Shown here in pieces: positions 1 to 12,034 of a DNA stretch of 64,000 nucleotides. The stretch covers positions 39,458,501-39,522,500 of the forward strand of contig NC_072896.1 in the NCBI RefSeq assembly GCF_027943255.1, in the 5' to 3' direction. Below the pieces are notes generated by a model. That model saw only the letters and a program-made list of their open reading frames with translations. It was not told the DNA's origin and did no database searches. Origin of the DNA: Anastrepha obliqua (lineage: Eukaryota > Arthropoda > Insecta > Diptera > Tephritidae). Position 1 is the stretch's first letter; every line of letters starts with the position of its first letter. A program made the translations under genes and the position numbers.

Positions 1-520
1 AGACAAAGCGAGCATACCCAAACCTTTAGCAACTTGCAAGATGCTTATAGATAACACACTATCAGTGCTGCCAACAGGCTATGGTATCAGTCCCTGTCCT
101 GTGCAACTAGTAGAATGACATGGTCGGAATGGAACCGACTAAACAGGGAACACATGAGAAATCTTCTCGAGGTCCAAACAGGGCATTGTCTGATTGGCAG
201 GCATGCCAGTAGACTGGGAGCGCCCTATAACGACTATTGCAGAAGCTGTAACGACTTCGAAGAAGAAGAGACTGTAGAACACTTTCTATGCAGGTGCATG
301 GCTCTGGATAGAAGAAGGTTCAATATTTTAGGAAAAAGCTCTATGAATAACTTGACAGAAGTAGCCAACATAAAAATAACAAGTCTTGTTAGATTTATTA
401 AAGCCACAGGTTGGTTCAATGAGGACGATGTAGAGTGAGGAGAGGGGACAGCCTCGGTGGTATCACAATGGGTCTAGAGCAGGCCTAGGTGTATCAAACG
501 ACAACCACTATATCTACCTA
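1..520 (+). mobile_element. RNase H LINE, 3' terminal fragment (cut by window start)
   Basis: The frame 115-438 contains WNRLNREHMRNLLEVQTGHC...YNDYCRSC, then the knuckle-like ETVEHFLCRCMAL and RRRFNILGKSSMNNL...LVRFIKATGWF. This is the C-terminal end of ORF2 in RNase H-bearing non-LTR retrotransposons, and closely parallels the copy at 24972-25178 (RRRFTIMGRQFVNDL). The 3' region shares 'ATCACAATGGG' with that copy and ends in a (CTAC)n-like tail at 510-526. The RNase H core would lie upstream, outside the window. Confidence 0.8.
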
Positions 521-1472
521 CCTACCTATTGGCTGCCAAGCCCTTGTTACTCAACATGATAGAATGATTTCCGCTGAGAGTAATAATTCGATTTGTTTGT
601 TCCATCTATTTAGTTCCATGCTGAGTTTGCTCGTCTCATGCATGCATAACATCCAACGATTAAATCTCGAGTTTATGATTCTGCTTAGCATGGCCTGTTG
701 CACTGCCTAATAAGACGTATAGTCGCAAGCTCTCAAGGTGTATTGAGTTACCGCGTGCAACCTAGTTACATTTCATACATCTTCTCTCGTACTATCTTAG
801 TATGTCTTTAAACCATATTTTGTGAGTCCAGTTATTATTTATTATTTAGCCACGATTTACACCACATCAGCACGCTCATCTGAAATATTTTTGGACTGGG
901 TTTTAGTACCCCGAAAATTAACTGATGGTATCGTTCATTTCACATGCACCAGTTTTTGAGTGTAATTGATTTTATTATTTAAAGGCATAACGTGGGGTTA
1001 GCTTGCGGTCATAAGGCACCGAGGTTTGTCTGTTTAGAAAGAACAACATCGAAAACGGCTAGACGTGGTTTCATGCGGATTTTCACAGCTTACTAAAAAT
1101 AGATTTATATATATATATTTTTTTTTATTAATTTAAACATTAAGCAATTTATATACATAAATCATGATAATGGGGCGATCTTGAAGAGCGCCAAGTTCCA
1201 TTTTTGATGGAAATAACTGACTGGGTATGAAGAGCCGTGTCATTGTGAGGCTGATTTTATAATTTTTTTATGTTTTATATGGTTTGAAGAGCTGTACCTC
1301 GTTTGAGTCGCGGTACGTAGGTATTTGGCTGAATTATCGCCCTGGCAGACGCGTTGGAGTGGCTCGACAAACGACTGCTGTTGGTTGGTTGATTGGTTAA
1401 AGTGGTGATTCTTCCAGAATCCAACTAGCGCTTCCGCATCATTTTGTTGCCACATCCTCGTTACCAACTTGT
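521..1472. other. Unassigned AT-rich sequence, partly possible 3' UTR of the neighbouring LINE
   Basis: No conserved ORF was seen. A poly(AT)/poly(T) stretch lies near 1105-1135. The segment next to 1473 may be 3' untranslated sequence of the minus-strand LINE. Confidence 0.4.
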
Positions 1473-2880
1473 TTAACAGCTATTTACAGCAAGACTATAT
1501 CCAGTCTGTGCGGTTTGGAACCTTATCAGGTTGTTGACGTCTAAGCGAGGCAGTTGCTCGAGACTCTCGAACAGCGGTTTGCCTAGGGTTAACATTCTGT
1601 CCTTCCATAGGACAGGGCATTCACAGAGGAAATGGAAGATGACCGCCTTTTTCTCCGGTTGTTTACAATTGTGACAGTATGTGTTGTGAGGGATACCCAT
1701 TTTGGCTGTTTGTTCTCCGATAGACCAAAAGCCAGTTATGACTGCTGTTAGTCTCCAGGCGTCCCGTCGTTTGATTCTTATTAATGCCGACGATTGCTTG
1801 AGGTTGTAGGTGGGCCATAACGTTTTGCTAATTTTGCATTTCGTCTGATCTTTCCGCGTACAATCCGCGATTCGAAGGTAGTTTTGAGAAATTGCATTTT
1901 TGACTGCACCTAATGGTGTGAATACCGATTCTGCAAGAGCGTTGTTCATGGCAGATCCCCCTTTTGTTCATCTGCTTTTTCGTTACCTCCAATGTTCCGA
2001 TGTCCCGGGACCCAGATTAAGATAACTTTATGGTTTTCAATCAAAATGGTGAGGCTATTCCTACTTTGCTCCACCACTTTAGAGGGTGTAGTAGCCGAGT
2101 CCAGTGCCTGGATTACAACTTGGCTATCCGAAAGAATAGTGTATTGTCCTTAAAAGGGAAATCCGTGATTAGTAGCCTACAAGCTTCCCCAATTGCCAGT
2201 ACTTCCGCCTGGAAGACACTGCTGGTATTAGGGAGACGCACAGATTTCTCCATTTTAAGTCTGTGAGAATATATATCATTTCCAACACCGCAGCCCATTT
2301 TACTGCCATTCGTATAGACTGTAGTGTTGAGATTGTTTAGAGAGAATCCCTTATTCCATTCTTCCTTAGATGGAAAGAGAGTGGCAAAATTCCTATTGAA
2401 TGTTACCGTTGGGACGATGTAGTCAGTTCTCACCGAGATTAACTGAGTTTGTCGCAATAATAGACTAGCGTGACCATACGTTTTTTCTCTCCAGCGACTC
2501 GCTTCATTTAACCTAAATGCACTCATAGTTGCTGTCTTCTTAATATGTATGAAGGTCTGTTGGAATAACGACTGCTGTACTTGTCACTGAATCGTGTTAT
2601 CTCTTTCCGTACTGAAGGTATCATCGTTTTGTTGCGTATTACCTGGAGTTGCTGAAGTAAATCGAGTCTCCGGTGATTATTCACAATATCTTTGCCTGGG
2701 ACCTCTCTATGATATCAATATTTTTTTTTGTTGGCCCTCCCCATAGCTGTATGCCGTAAGTCCAAATGAGTTTAATTACGGCTTTGCACAGAAGAAGTTT
2801 GTTTTTGAGAGACAGCACTGATCTTCTTCCCATAAGCCATTGTGAGGAAGTAAGCTGAAGACCGAGCTGTTGGCATTTGG
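1473..2880 (-). mobile_element. RNase H LINE, 5'-truncated minus-strand copy
   Basis: Read from right to left: the RT thumb with KLLLCKAVIKLIWTYGIQLWGGPT (about 2800-2700), the RNase H domain beginning VYTNGSKMGCGVG...VFQAEVLAIGEAC (frame 2526-2113), and the C-terminal part (1949-1473) with the zinc-knuckle-like YCHNCKQPEKKAVIFHFLCECPVL. Stops and a frameshift separate the blocks. 'IWTYGIQLWG' is a widely shared RT-end motif in insect non-LTR elements. The clade (I/LOA/R1-like) cannot be decided by eye. The element is dead. Confidence 0.85.
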
Positions 2881-4549
2881 TTATTATAAGCTAATTTCTT
2901 TAAAAACTAAGAACATTATGGTGAGCATAAGAGTTGAATACATCCTGTACATACCTATAGAGTCTTCTTAACTTTTTTTTTTTGATTTCGAACTGGTGTT
3001 TTGGGTTGAAGTGCGCTTTTCAGCACTCGTAATTTGAATGTAATATTCCATAGTTCATTTTTAAATGCTTTTATATGATTTTTGTATATGCAAATAAATG
3101 ATATCTTGAAGTTACAGCCAGCCACTCTCATCTACCGTGAGTGTGAGTAATCATAAGTTCAGTATGTAGCAGAATGATGGGTTGGTGTATTTTAATTTCT
3201 AGTTTTCATTTTACTTCTTCCATGTACATCTTCGTTGTTTCCGCTTGAGCCTCTGTTTTCTCCTTTTCTGTTAACTCAACAACTCAACAATGTTACATGG
3301 TCGCAATTTTTCATTTGACAGTTGGTTGTCCTTCAATTTATTACAACGAGAATCGAGCGGATGTGGCAGCAACAACTGCAACACCCCTGCTCATAAGCAT
3401 ACACACATATGACGAACAAAAACATAGTAAGTGCAAACAAAAGGAAAAAGGAAGGAAAAATACTCTTTAGTTCTGGAGAGAAAAAAATTGCCCAGATGAA
3501 ATGCTTTTGAAATATGTTGAAAAAATATAGTGAGAAAGAAAAAAGTAATAAAATGTAAAACAAATGGTAAATGAATAGCAAACGACACACGCGCTAATAA
3601 TATACTGATACACACATATGTAGATACACGGCTGTGCACAATGCATACATATGTATGTAAGTGTCTATGTTTTGTCGCACATTCGCACTTCTCCGTTGAC
3701 ACGGTTTCGCACAACAGCAATAACAAAAAGTACGGTAAGGACTCAGTTCTGTGTGCTTAGAAAAGTCACAAAAGTACATAGAACCCGCACATAAGCTCAT
3801 ACATATGCACTTACATACACATATGCACGTACTGAGATATCTCATTGTAAGTGCGCTTAGATAAACACTTTGACGCGTAAATGGTAAATGTTGAATGGTG
3901 GCTGGTTGAATGCCTGCTTTCGCTTCTGTCTAAGGTTTCTGCCACACCCATCTTTGCACGCCCAGTTCGTTTGATGGTGAGTGTCTGACAAGAAGACTAA
4001 CTCATTCTGGTTTTGCGAAAGCTTTACTAACTACTTGACTAGTTGGCCGACTGCTGGTGTTAGAAATTTCCATACGACATGCCATTGGCGCTGTGTAGGA
4101 GAGTGTTATAAAGGGGAGACCCGAGATATATGTGAAGCCTCATAAAAATTTCGAGATTCAGCTGGTGACCGCGAATTTCACTGTTAAAACATATCTGTCG
4201 TACCGAATTTTTTGCCATCGCTGCCTTAACATCAACTGCCATTTCGTAGTTGGACACCTCGATTTTCATTTTAGCGCGCCATTTGCATGCGCAGTGGAGA
4301 GAGTTCAGAAGGTATGGCTAGCATCAGTCCATTAAACGGATCTTGCGATTTTGAAGGAATCAGCTGAGTTGCTGAAGTAACATGGAATATGACAGCACTT
4401 TGCGTACTTTTTCTTCTTTATTAAATATCCACATTGGATGTTATCGATTCTATGCAAAAAACTCAATTAAATTGAATACAAATAATTGTAATGATAAATA
4501 CCCTTATAATATATGTATCTATATTACAAAATTACAAAATTGTGAGCTA
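2881..4549. other. Unassigned sequence with CATA/TATG-type simple repeats
   Basis: No convincing gene. 3590-3850 is rich in ACATATG/TACATA units, and the long open frames here are by-products of that composition. 4430-4540 is AT-rich. Confidence 0.4.
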
Positions 4550-4740
4550 TTTCAGTAAATTGTTCACGGTTTCTAGCTGTGTGCTCAAGGTCGTCGAGTA
4601 TTGTAACCCCAGTCCAGTTACGAATATTTCTCAACCACGATAGTTGCTTTCGTCCGATTCCTCTTCTTCACCCCAATCATTCTTGCAGTATCAGCTGCAG
4701 CACTTCATATTTTTCCCCTGCCTTTATCCATTCTAGCCAA
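4550..4740 (-). mobile_element. LINE C-terminal fragment with 'WLRNIRNWTG' motif
   Basis: The minus-strand translation gives RRGIGRKQLSWLRNIRNW, then TGVTILDDLEHTARNRE and FTEIAHN. This is the characteristic C-terminal tail of insect non-LTR retrotransposons in which a basic 'GRR.LSWL.N.R.WTG' block ends the RT protein. Only this tail is visible. Confidence 0.6.
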
Positions 4741-4769
4741 AATATCCTTGTTTGTAACCCTATGTTTCC

Positions 4770-5035
4770 CAAATGGAAGTAGCCGCAATTAAGGAAGCAG
4801 TGGATTGGTTGCTCCCTTCTGTAATAACTGGCCATAACAAGCCGAAGTTAGTCGGGAAATGCCTCTCGATTGCATCGGAATACTTCGCTATTAGGCTCAT
4901 TTGAGTTCGCGGTCCCAGTGGCATAAAGGGAAACTGCTAGGCCTTCGGGAAACGGCTTCATCGCAATATGAGAGGATTGGCGTACCCTTCGAGTGGTCTG
5001 CTACTAGAAAGGTAGGTCTTGCGTCAACTTCGTTC
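4770..5035 (+). mobile_element. LINE RNase H domain fragment
   Basis: The plus-strand translation gives EVAAIKEAVDWLLPSVITGHN, then LVGKCLSIASEYFAIRLI.VRGPSGIKGN and QYERIGVPFEWSA. This matches the RNase H 'AA.KEA..WL...' and 'RLIWVPGHSGI.GN' blocks, with a stop (W to stop) in the latter. It abuts the truncated mariner at 5036. Confidence 0.65.
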
Positions 5036-6403
5036 ACAAACTGCGATCTTTTTTCTACGTTTGTCATCATCTTGTCAAGCATTTCGGGTTCTATAGCATC
5101 GATTTCGGCACGAATGTGTGCCTTAAGCTGGTCCATAGTCTGCGGCTTGTTGGCGTAAACCTTATTTTTCAGATAATCCCACAAAAAGAAGTCCGGAAGG
5201 ATTACTCAGGTGATCTGGGGGGCCAATCGATGTCGCCTCTTTTTGACACTAGACGTCCCGGGAGTTTTCATTGCAGAAACTCAATTGTTGCATTCGCAGT
5301 GTGGCATGGCGCACCGTCTTGTTGAAACCAGTAACCGTCTAAGCCTTTCACTCGCATTTGCGGGCAGACACATCCAGCGAAATCGGTTTCCATCGACCGT
5401 TTCGTTTACTCGGTAAAAATCTGGCCCAATGATGGTTTTGGCGCAAATGCTGGCCCCAACAGTTACTTTCTGGTCATGTAATGGCGTTTCATGGATCTCG
5501 TGTGGATTCTCAGCTCCCCAAATGCGACAATTTTGTTTATTCACGCTGCCAGACAGGTTAAAATGTGCCTCGTCAGTCATAAAAATTTGCTTCCGAAAAT
5601 TGGGTTCAGTGTCAACCATTCGAGCGACTGTTTAGCCGTATTTCAAGCGACGTGAATGGTCTGTTGGCAATATTCTTTATGTCAATTGTACTTTATACGG
5701 AAACAAATATTAATCATCCTTTAAAATGAGCCGCATTGTGGTTTCTTCTTCCCTTCTTAATTGGCGAGATAACCGCTTACGCGATTTTGGCCGAGTTTAA
5801 CAAATCGCGCTAGTCGTTTCTTTCTCGTGCTAACCGGCGCCAATTGGACACACCAAGTGAAGCCAAGGCCTTCTCCACCTGATCTTTCCAACGCAGAGGA
5901 GGCCTTCCTCTTCCTCTACTACCACCAGCTGGTGCAAAAATCTTACGCAGAATCTTTCTCTCGAACACTCCAAGCGTCGCTTCATCGGATGTTGTCATCG
6001 TCCAAGCTTCTGCGCCATACGTTAGGACGGGCATGATGAGAGTCTTGTAGAGTGTTAGTTTTGTTCGTCGAGAGAGGACTTTACTACTCATTTGCCTACT
6101 TAGTCCAAATTCGCACTTGTTGGCCAGAGAGATTCTACGTTGGATTTCAAGGGTGGCATTGTTATCGGTGTTAATGCTGGTTCCTAAGTATACGAAGTCC
6201 TTTGCAACCTCAAAATTATAACTGTCAACAGTGACGTGGGTGCCGATACTCAAGTGCGCCGACTGTTTGTTTGATGACAGGAGGTACTTCGTTTTGTCCT
6301 CGTTCACCACCAGACCCATTCGCTTTGCTTCTTTATCCAGTTTGGAGAAGGCAGAACTAACATTTCAGAGTTTACATACCGACATAAAAGATGGCGCACC
6401 CTG
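5036..6403 (-). mobile_element. Second copy of the 18991-type DD41D mariner, truncated and interrupted by an RTE
   Basis: From 5036 to 5743 this matches the C-terminal two-thirds of the transposase of the 18991-20270 copy (minus strand): MTDEAHFNLSGSVNKQNC, then the second-D region, then KNKVYANKPQTMDQLKAHI. The right TIR, with TTTACATACCGACATAAAAG and GGCGCACCCTG, ends at about 6403. Between 5744 and 6363 lies an unrelated RTE fragment. Compared with the other copy, about 370 bp of mariner sequence is missing at the insertion site. The left end is lost: at 5036 the sequence passes abruptly into a LINE RNase H fragment. It is not functional. Confidence 0.85.
5744..6363 (-). mobile_element. 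RTE-like non-LTR retrotransposon 3' fragment
   Basis: The minus-strand frame 6319-5810 (169 aa) contains VNEDKTKYLLSS, then FVYLGTSI, then IQRRISLANKCEFGLSRQM, LYKTLIMPVLTYGAEAWTM, FERKILRKIFAP and GRPPLRWKDQVEKAL...LARERND. This is the RT thumb and C-terminal tail of RTE-type elements. The 3' end reads into a GAA-rich tail (seen as TTCTTCTTCCCTTCTT on the + strand), as in the copies at 25304 and 35485. The frame here is nearly intact, so the insertion is relatively young compared with the mariner it sits in. Confidence 0.85.
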
Positions 6404-7165
6404 TGTATATGCTAATGTTTTCTCATAGGCGATTAAGTATAGAAATGTGAGCTTTTGCACATCTTTAAATTTTTGTACCAAAACCTGGATACCCATCAAT
6501 CGCACTTCTTGTACAGCGTTTGACGCAGTACTTTCCGAAATTTTTAATGTATGACTCATTAGACTTATAAGTTGGGTTTCAGAAAGCTTGTTGCGCAATG
6601 GGTGCCGCATTCGCTAACAATCGAACAAAAACACATTCAAATGCGATTTTCTCAGAAACATTTAGAGCATTTTCAAGGGGTGTAAAATGCATTTTGTGCG
6701 TTGTTTCATCACCATGGATGAGACTTGGGTCTATCACCGTCATCCTAAATCAAAACAAGAGTCTAAAGAGTGATGCGAAACTAATTTTTCCGAAACGAGT
6801 TCATATCCAGAAATCTGCCAAGAAGGTGTTAGCATCAGTTTCTTGGGATGCGAAGAGAATTTTTCTTGTGAATTACTTGCAGATTGGTAAAACAACAAAC
6901 TCTGAATATCATTGTAGCCTTTTACACCAGCTAAAGGAAAAAATTCTTCTTCATCAGGAGAATGCACCGTGTCACAAGACCATTTTAACAATGGCTAAAA
7001 TCCATGAATTAAAGTTCGAATAGTTGAAGCATCCACCGTATTCACCAGATTTGACCTCTAGCGATTTCCATCTGCTTTCAAACCCAAAAAAAATCATGCG
7101 TGGAAAACATTTTTCATCAAATGATAATGTTCAGGGAGACTCTAATGAACAATGAAGTCTATTCC
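6404..7165 (+). mobile_element. Mariner (DD34D type) transposase relic
   Basis: Plus-strand pieces in shifting frames: VAQWVPHSLTIEQKH (about 6592), MDETWVYHRHPKSKQESKE (about 6713), then in another frame KSAKKVLASVSWDAKRIFLVNYLQIGKTTNSEYHCSLL, HQENAPCHKTILTMAKIHELKFE (to 7020) and the PPYSP..TSSDFHLL equivalent (about 7030-7075). The second catalytic position reads QENAPCH, where D is expected, so catalysis is lost in addition to the frameshifts. The subfamily resembles irritans/mellifera-type mariners. Confidence 0.75.
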
Positions 7166-7224
7166 CAACTATAAAATTGTGTTTTTCTTATCGAACCGCA
7201 ACACTTTTTAAACCACCTAGTATA

Positions 7225-7365
7225 TTTAGAATGTTTAGCCGAGTTCGTCCTCCTATTTATGGCGTGCGTATTGATGTTGTTCCACAGATGGAGGGATCTA
7301 CAGTTTTAATCGTACTCCGAACTGCAGATGGATTTTTACGAGGAGCTTTGTCATGGCAGAATACA
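7225..7365 (-). mobile_element. tRNA-derived SINE, body fragment (copy 1)
   Basis: It contains the shared SINE body 'GGCGTGCGTATTGATGTTGT', then 'CCACAGATGGAGGGATCTAC', 'CTCCGAACTGCAGATGG' and 'GAGCTTTGTCATGGCAGAA', in reverse orientation. The tRNA-like head is missing. Confidence 0.7.
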
Positions 7366-8721
7366 TATACGGATATACTTACTTACATATATAATTAGTA
7401 CATACATCTGCTTGCTGTTGTTCTATAAATATGAAAATTTCGAACGCTGAATAGTTTGTGTGAGAAACTTTTCCATTCTAGGCATTACTCCATTATTGAA
7501 TATCGAAAAACTTCATCATTTTCGCATTTCCTCTTCTCATTCTTCTATAAACCTCTTTCGCAACATTCAACTTTCCTCCCCATTGCTTCCCTGAGGTATC
7601 TACTTGTATTTTCATCACTGCCTGTAATTCTTCTCTTTCTAACAGCCTGCATCACTTGTCTTCTTATCTTCAAGAACCTCTACAACATTTTTGCTTTATT
7701 TTCTGACACCTTCAATTTTTGCTTAATGCCATACAACTTGGCATCTGCTGGCAGCCATCAGTAAGTGCCCAAAGGATTTTACACCTTTCTGTCGGCCAAC
7801 ACATTCCTCTACAATTTTCGCTTAAGCAAGTTCCAACAATCAGCTAGTTAGCCGGGCTACTAAATGGCTACTGAGTGCAAATCTGACAATGTGTTGCCTT
7901 TGTAGCTCCCCAAGCAGGCCGACCAATAATATATAAACGTCTCTATAACTCCACCTTCACCGTTCACCAACTGTGCCTCCAACTCCAGCATCAGAAGCCC
8001 CAGCACTGATCGAAAAACTTGTGCCACATTTTGGAGTAAGTAAGTGCACAGTAACACACATATCGCATACACCTTTGCAAAGTTGGTTACCAGCCGTTGT
8101 AGCAACTTACCTGTCATTGCTGTTAACCATAAGGAATCTCGGCTGCTGCAGCTGCACCTACAACCAAGCCAACAACTATGCACTCACGGTAACTGCAGGC
8201 CGGGTACTGCAGTAAATCTCTTCTTTAGCTATGTGCTCTCTTCACTACTACCTTTCACTGCTACTTGCAGCTTTAAAATGTTCAGTCCTTGTCTGAAACG
8301 CGGGCACCATGAGCCGATATGAAGTGCTTTCAACCCAGCTGAATTACATTGCAAACGCACACCTACATCTTCACAAGCATATGCAGCGTCAACTACAACT
8401 ATGGTAGTCTCGAAATGAAGATGCAATGTGCTAATTAGATTTTAATGGAGATATGAATACATTTTCAACAAAATTAAGATTTTACACAGGTACTGATATT
8501 CTCTATAGTCGAGATAACAGCGTGCAAAAGAACAACAATTCTTACATCAACTTATATTGTGAAGAGCTAAAAGAGGCAACAAAGTAATACAGTCGAACTC
8601 CCACAACTTGAACGTCTCGCAGTAGCAGCAAGTGAAAATGATTTTGCATTTTATTCATATTCTATAGTGGCTGTACTAATATTTCATAAGGATTTTCATT
8701 ATCTTCTAATATATTAAATAT
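7366..8721. other. Unassigned sequence
   Basis: No supported gene or element. Small frames at 7456-7764 and 7860-8322 show no recognisable motif. Confidence 0.35.
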
Positions 8722-8935
8722 TTGACTCTGTCAAAAGAGCATGCATATGGGAAGCCTTAGAGAAAAATCTTAAATCCGTGAAAAATCTTAAATTGACTTA
8801 GAAATAGCTGCATTGGTGCGAATTGTAGAGTATTTCACAATGGAAAGTCTCCACTACTGGAGTCCGACAAGAGTGTGTCTTGCCCTCTCTGTAATTTATC
8901 GTAGTAGTGATTCAAATATTCGAACACTAATGACA
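8722..8935 (+). mobile_element. LINE reverse transcriptase fragment (RTE/R4-like)
   Basis: The plus-strand translation shows DSVKRACIWEAL (the 'FDSV.R..IWEAL' RT block) and TGVRQECVLPSL (the 'TGVRQGCVLSPLLF' block) in shifted frames. Short and broken. Confidence 0.55.
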
Positions 8936-8939
8936 GTTT

Positions 8940-10060
8940 TTTTTTCAATTTCAAACGTTTATTAACAAAACATAGTTACTAATTTAATCTTCAAAATAAT
9001 AGCCATCGCTAGCGACACATTTTTCCCATCTCTCAGGCAACTGGTGGATGCCGCGACCAATCATCGAGCCATTTTTTGGCTTCTTCGTGAGAATTGAAGC
9101 GCTGCTCGGAAAGCGCGTGGCCCATCGACGCAAATAAATGATAATCGGAAGGCGCCAAGTCTGGTGAGTAAGCCGCATGCACCAGCGGTTCCCAATCGTA
9201 GGTCTCCACCAATTCCCGGGTCGCTCTTGTTCGATGTGGCGGTGCATTGTCATCAAGAAAAATTACTTTGTGACGCCCATCGGCATATTCTGGGCGTTTT
9301 CGGTGTATAGCGCTGTTCAAATCGGCCAATTGTCGTTGGTAGCGTGCACCGTCAACTGTTTCACCTGGTTTTAATAGCTCGTACCAAATAATACCACGCA
9401 GATCCCAGAAAACACACAGCATTGCCTTGCGGCCGAAGCGATTTGGTTTGGACGTTGTTTTTGCCTTGTGGCCGGGCGGACCATACGATCGTTTACGCTT
9501 GGGATTAGAGAAATGCACCCATTTTTCATCACCCGTAACGATTCGATGCAAAAAAGACTTCCTTTTGAACCGGAGAGCAGCATTTCATAAGTGGTTTTTC
9601 GGTTATCTTGCTGCCTTTCAGTCAGTTCATGCGGCACCCATCTTCCGACCTATAAAATCATGTCATGTCTCTCAAACGTTTGGAAATGGTTTTTTGGGTC
9701 ACTCCCAACTGCTCTACCATCATTTTTTGCGTTTGACCATCATCTTCATCCAACAATGCTTGCAATTCGGCGGAATTTTTCAAACCACCTGAAGCACTGT
9801 GCTCTACTTAGAGCATGCCCACCATAAGTTTCTATAAGCATTTGATGAGCTTGAGAAGCGTTTTTCTTCAATTGATAACAGAAAATCAACGATGCCCGCA
9901 AATCCTAATTTGAAGGCACGAAATTCGACATTTTTAACACCTACAAAAATGCATTGTTGTATGAAACGTAACAAACAATGAGCTGAATATTGTTGACAGA
10001 TGACAGACGACGAAACAAGACATTTGGGAAGGTTTAAAAATACTCCTGGCGACATTTATG
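8940..10060 (-). mobile_element. Mariner DD34D element, decayed transposase
   Basis: Minus-strand transposase from ATG 9931-9929 (MSNFVPS). It continues with KKNASQAHQMLIETYGGHALS, TQKTISKRLRDM, WVPHELTERQQDNR and TGDEKWVHFSNPKRKRSYG (first D), then FLDDNAPPHRTRATREL (second D) and VHAAYSPDLAPSDYHLFASM (third D). Exactly 34 residues separate the last two acidic positions. The C-terminus IHQLPERWEKCVASDGYYFED ends at 8987. The stretch 9551-9033 is open for 172 codons, so decay is moderate. Frameshifts lie near 9050 and 9560, and an early stop follows the ATG. The motifs resemble mauritiana/capitata-type mariners. Confidence 0.85.
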
Positions 10061-10111
10061 GACTAATAGCTGAAAGTCTCATTTCATAGGTATATGCCTG
10101 GTAATACCTCC

Positions 10112-10295
10112 GTAGCCGAATGGGTTGTTGCCCGTCGGCAGACAATGGCAAAAAAAAATCCTCATAAAAATATTTGGCGTTCTGAGTTGGCTTAAAATTG
10201 TAGGTCCTTCCATTTGTGAAGCAAAATCAAGACGCACACCACAAATACGAGGAGGAGCTCGGCCAAACACCCAAAAATGGTGTAAGCGCCAGTTA
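10112..10295 (+). mobile_element. tRNA-derived SINE, internally deleted (copy 2)
   Basis: The head CGTAGCCGAATGGGTTG (A-box region) is joined directly to 'CGGCAGACAATGGC' and the body 'AAAATTGTAGGTCC...AGGAGGAGCTCGGCCAAACA'. The B-box part of the head is deleted. Confidence 0.75.
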
Positions 10296-10489
10296 TTTCG
10301 ACAGCGTTTACTTTTTCTAACAAAAAGCATATGTATAAAGTCTTAATACATACATATATTCTCTGTTTCTATGATTGTTCATAATACTCAACTGCTGTTA
10401 AATTTGGCATATGTAACTTTCGCTGACTGATTATAATCAGGTATATATAATGATATACAGGTTTATTATTAATTATAATATTAAAGTTT

Positions 10490-11330
10490 CTTGTTGGCGA
10501 AGCCCACTTCGTTAATGGATTTCTTCAATTTCATGATGGGTTCGCTTTCGATGGATCCAACCGCTAAGATACCATCATCGTCAGCAAATATAGCTATCAT
10601 ACCTTGCACGTTTTTGGTACTGGCAGGTCTGAAGTATAGAATAACTACAGTACGGGTCCGAGTATACTGCCTTGTGGTACTCTGACCGATATTTCTCCCA
10701 TTTCGGAATACGCCTGTTTCTGCTTTACTCTGAGGTACATAGCTGTTATGTACAATTTCAGAAAGTCAGTGAACTGCAATGGAAAAAGAGTTTTTAGTTT
10801 ATAAAGCAGTCCTTCGTGGAAAACTTTATCAAATGTCTGGGCGACGTGAAGAAATATTTCTGACCAGACTTTATTACTTTACTATTTTAGGGAATATTCT
10901 ATGTATTTGATCGGTTTTAGAATGCTTTTCCTGAATACCAAATTGATGTGGAGGTATAAGGATGCAGAGACCTTATTTTGGATTTCAAAGCGTGATTATG
11001 CATTTCAAGCGTTTGGGGAACAGCTTTTGGAAGAGTTCCACCATTACGGAAGCAAAGCGGTGGACCGGTAAGATGTTGTTTTATTTGGATATCTTCCTGG
11101 TTAAGGTATTACTATTATTTCAGTTACTTTCCATTGAAAATTTATATATTTAAAATCAAGGCATGCGCTCATGATCAAAGTAAATTTTCCTATCGTCTTC
11201 CTCGATACGTTTTTCAAAACTTCGGCGGTTATTAAATCAAAGTCTGGACTCTTCGTTAATTTTAGCTAACAGATTTCATTAGCAATTTCATCTATACTAA
11301 AATGCTCTATATTAACGAACTCTTGTACAG
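10490..11330 (-). mobile_element. Jockey-like LINE reverse transcriptase, decayed
   Basis: Minus-strand RT blocks appear in order in shifting frames: KSPDFDLITAEVLKN (11270-11220), YRSTALLP...ELFQKLFPKRLK (about 11050-10990), PPHQFGIQEKHSKTDQIHRI (about 10950), FLHVAQTFDKVFHEGLLYKL (about 10850-10795), LYIAAMYLRVKQKQAYSE, VRVPQGSILGPVL (about 10670) and IAIFADDDGILAVG (10600-10555, a FADD active-site box with DD intact). The order and wording match the Jockey clade. Several stops are present. Confidence 0.8.
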
Positions 11331-11334
11331 TTGT

Positions 11335-11730
11335 CTTGGAACAACCATATTGTCGTTTGCTGTTTTGTGTCGGGCTCATATCTAATAATAGTCCAAGATT
11401 CGTCACCTGTTATGATGCCTTAGATGTGATTTGAGCCCCCCGTGATGAGTTTCTTCAACATTTTTTTATACCAATCGACACGAGTTTTTTTGTTTTTAAG
11501 CAATTGTCAAATTATGAGGAGCCCAACGAGAAAAAACTTCTTGACGACCAAATATTCACGCAATATTGAATGTATGCTGGTCGCACTATGCCCTAGGTTG
11601 CTTCTATCTCGCGTTATGTCACATGACAATCTTGCGTTAGCAACCAGCACAACAACCGTTTTGGAGCGGCCTGCAGAAAATTGTAATAAGTCATCGCATG
11701 AAAATTCTCACGAGTTAATTCCATATTTTG
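11335..11730 (-). mobile_element. Mariner transposase N-terminal half, relic
   Basis: Minus-strand translation: SIHSILREYLVVKKFF (HTH end), WYKKMLKKLITGG and GIITGDESWTIIRYEPDTKQQTTIWLFQD, the first catalytic block of a mariner. The C-terminal half is absent, replaced by the Jockey-like LINE at 11330. Confidence 0.65.
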
Positions 11731-12034
11731 GGCGAGATGAATTTTTCAACCCACTGAAAAAAAGAACAAATAAAGTGAAAACGTAATAAGCAAGTTTATG
11801 TTAAAAAATACCAAACTTTTCGAGAAAACTATCGGACTATAGCTCATCACACGTAGTGTTGCAAAATCTCAAAATATAAAAGCGACCTTCGTATTAGGCG
11901 TCATTTGGAAACCATGAAACAGAGAATAAGCCGTAGAACTTATAGTGTTCAGTACAAAAGTATTAAAAATCTATTTCAACTTTCAAAGCCATGTTGTAAC
12001 AATTTTTATTAAATAATCTGGATAACAAAGGTTT

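Noticed and set aside
3391..3845. Long minus-strand frames rich in Cys/Tyr/Ile
   Set aside because: Produced by CATA/TATG simple repeats read in frame. No coding signature.
9427..9792. 121-codon plus-strand frame
   Set aside because: Shadow of the minus-strand mariner transposase.
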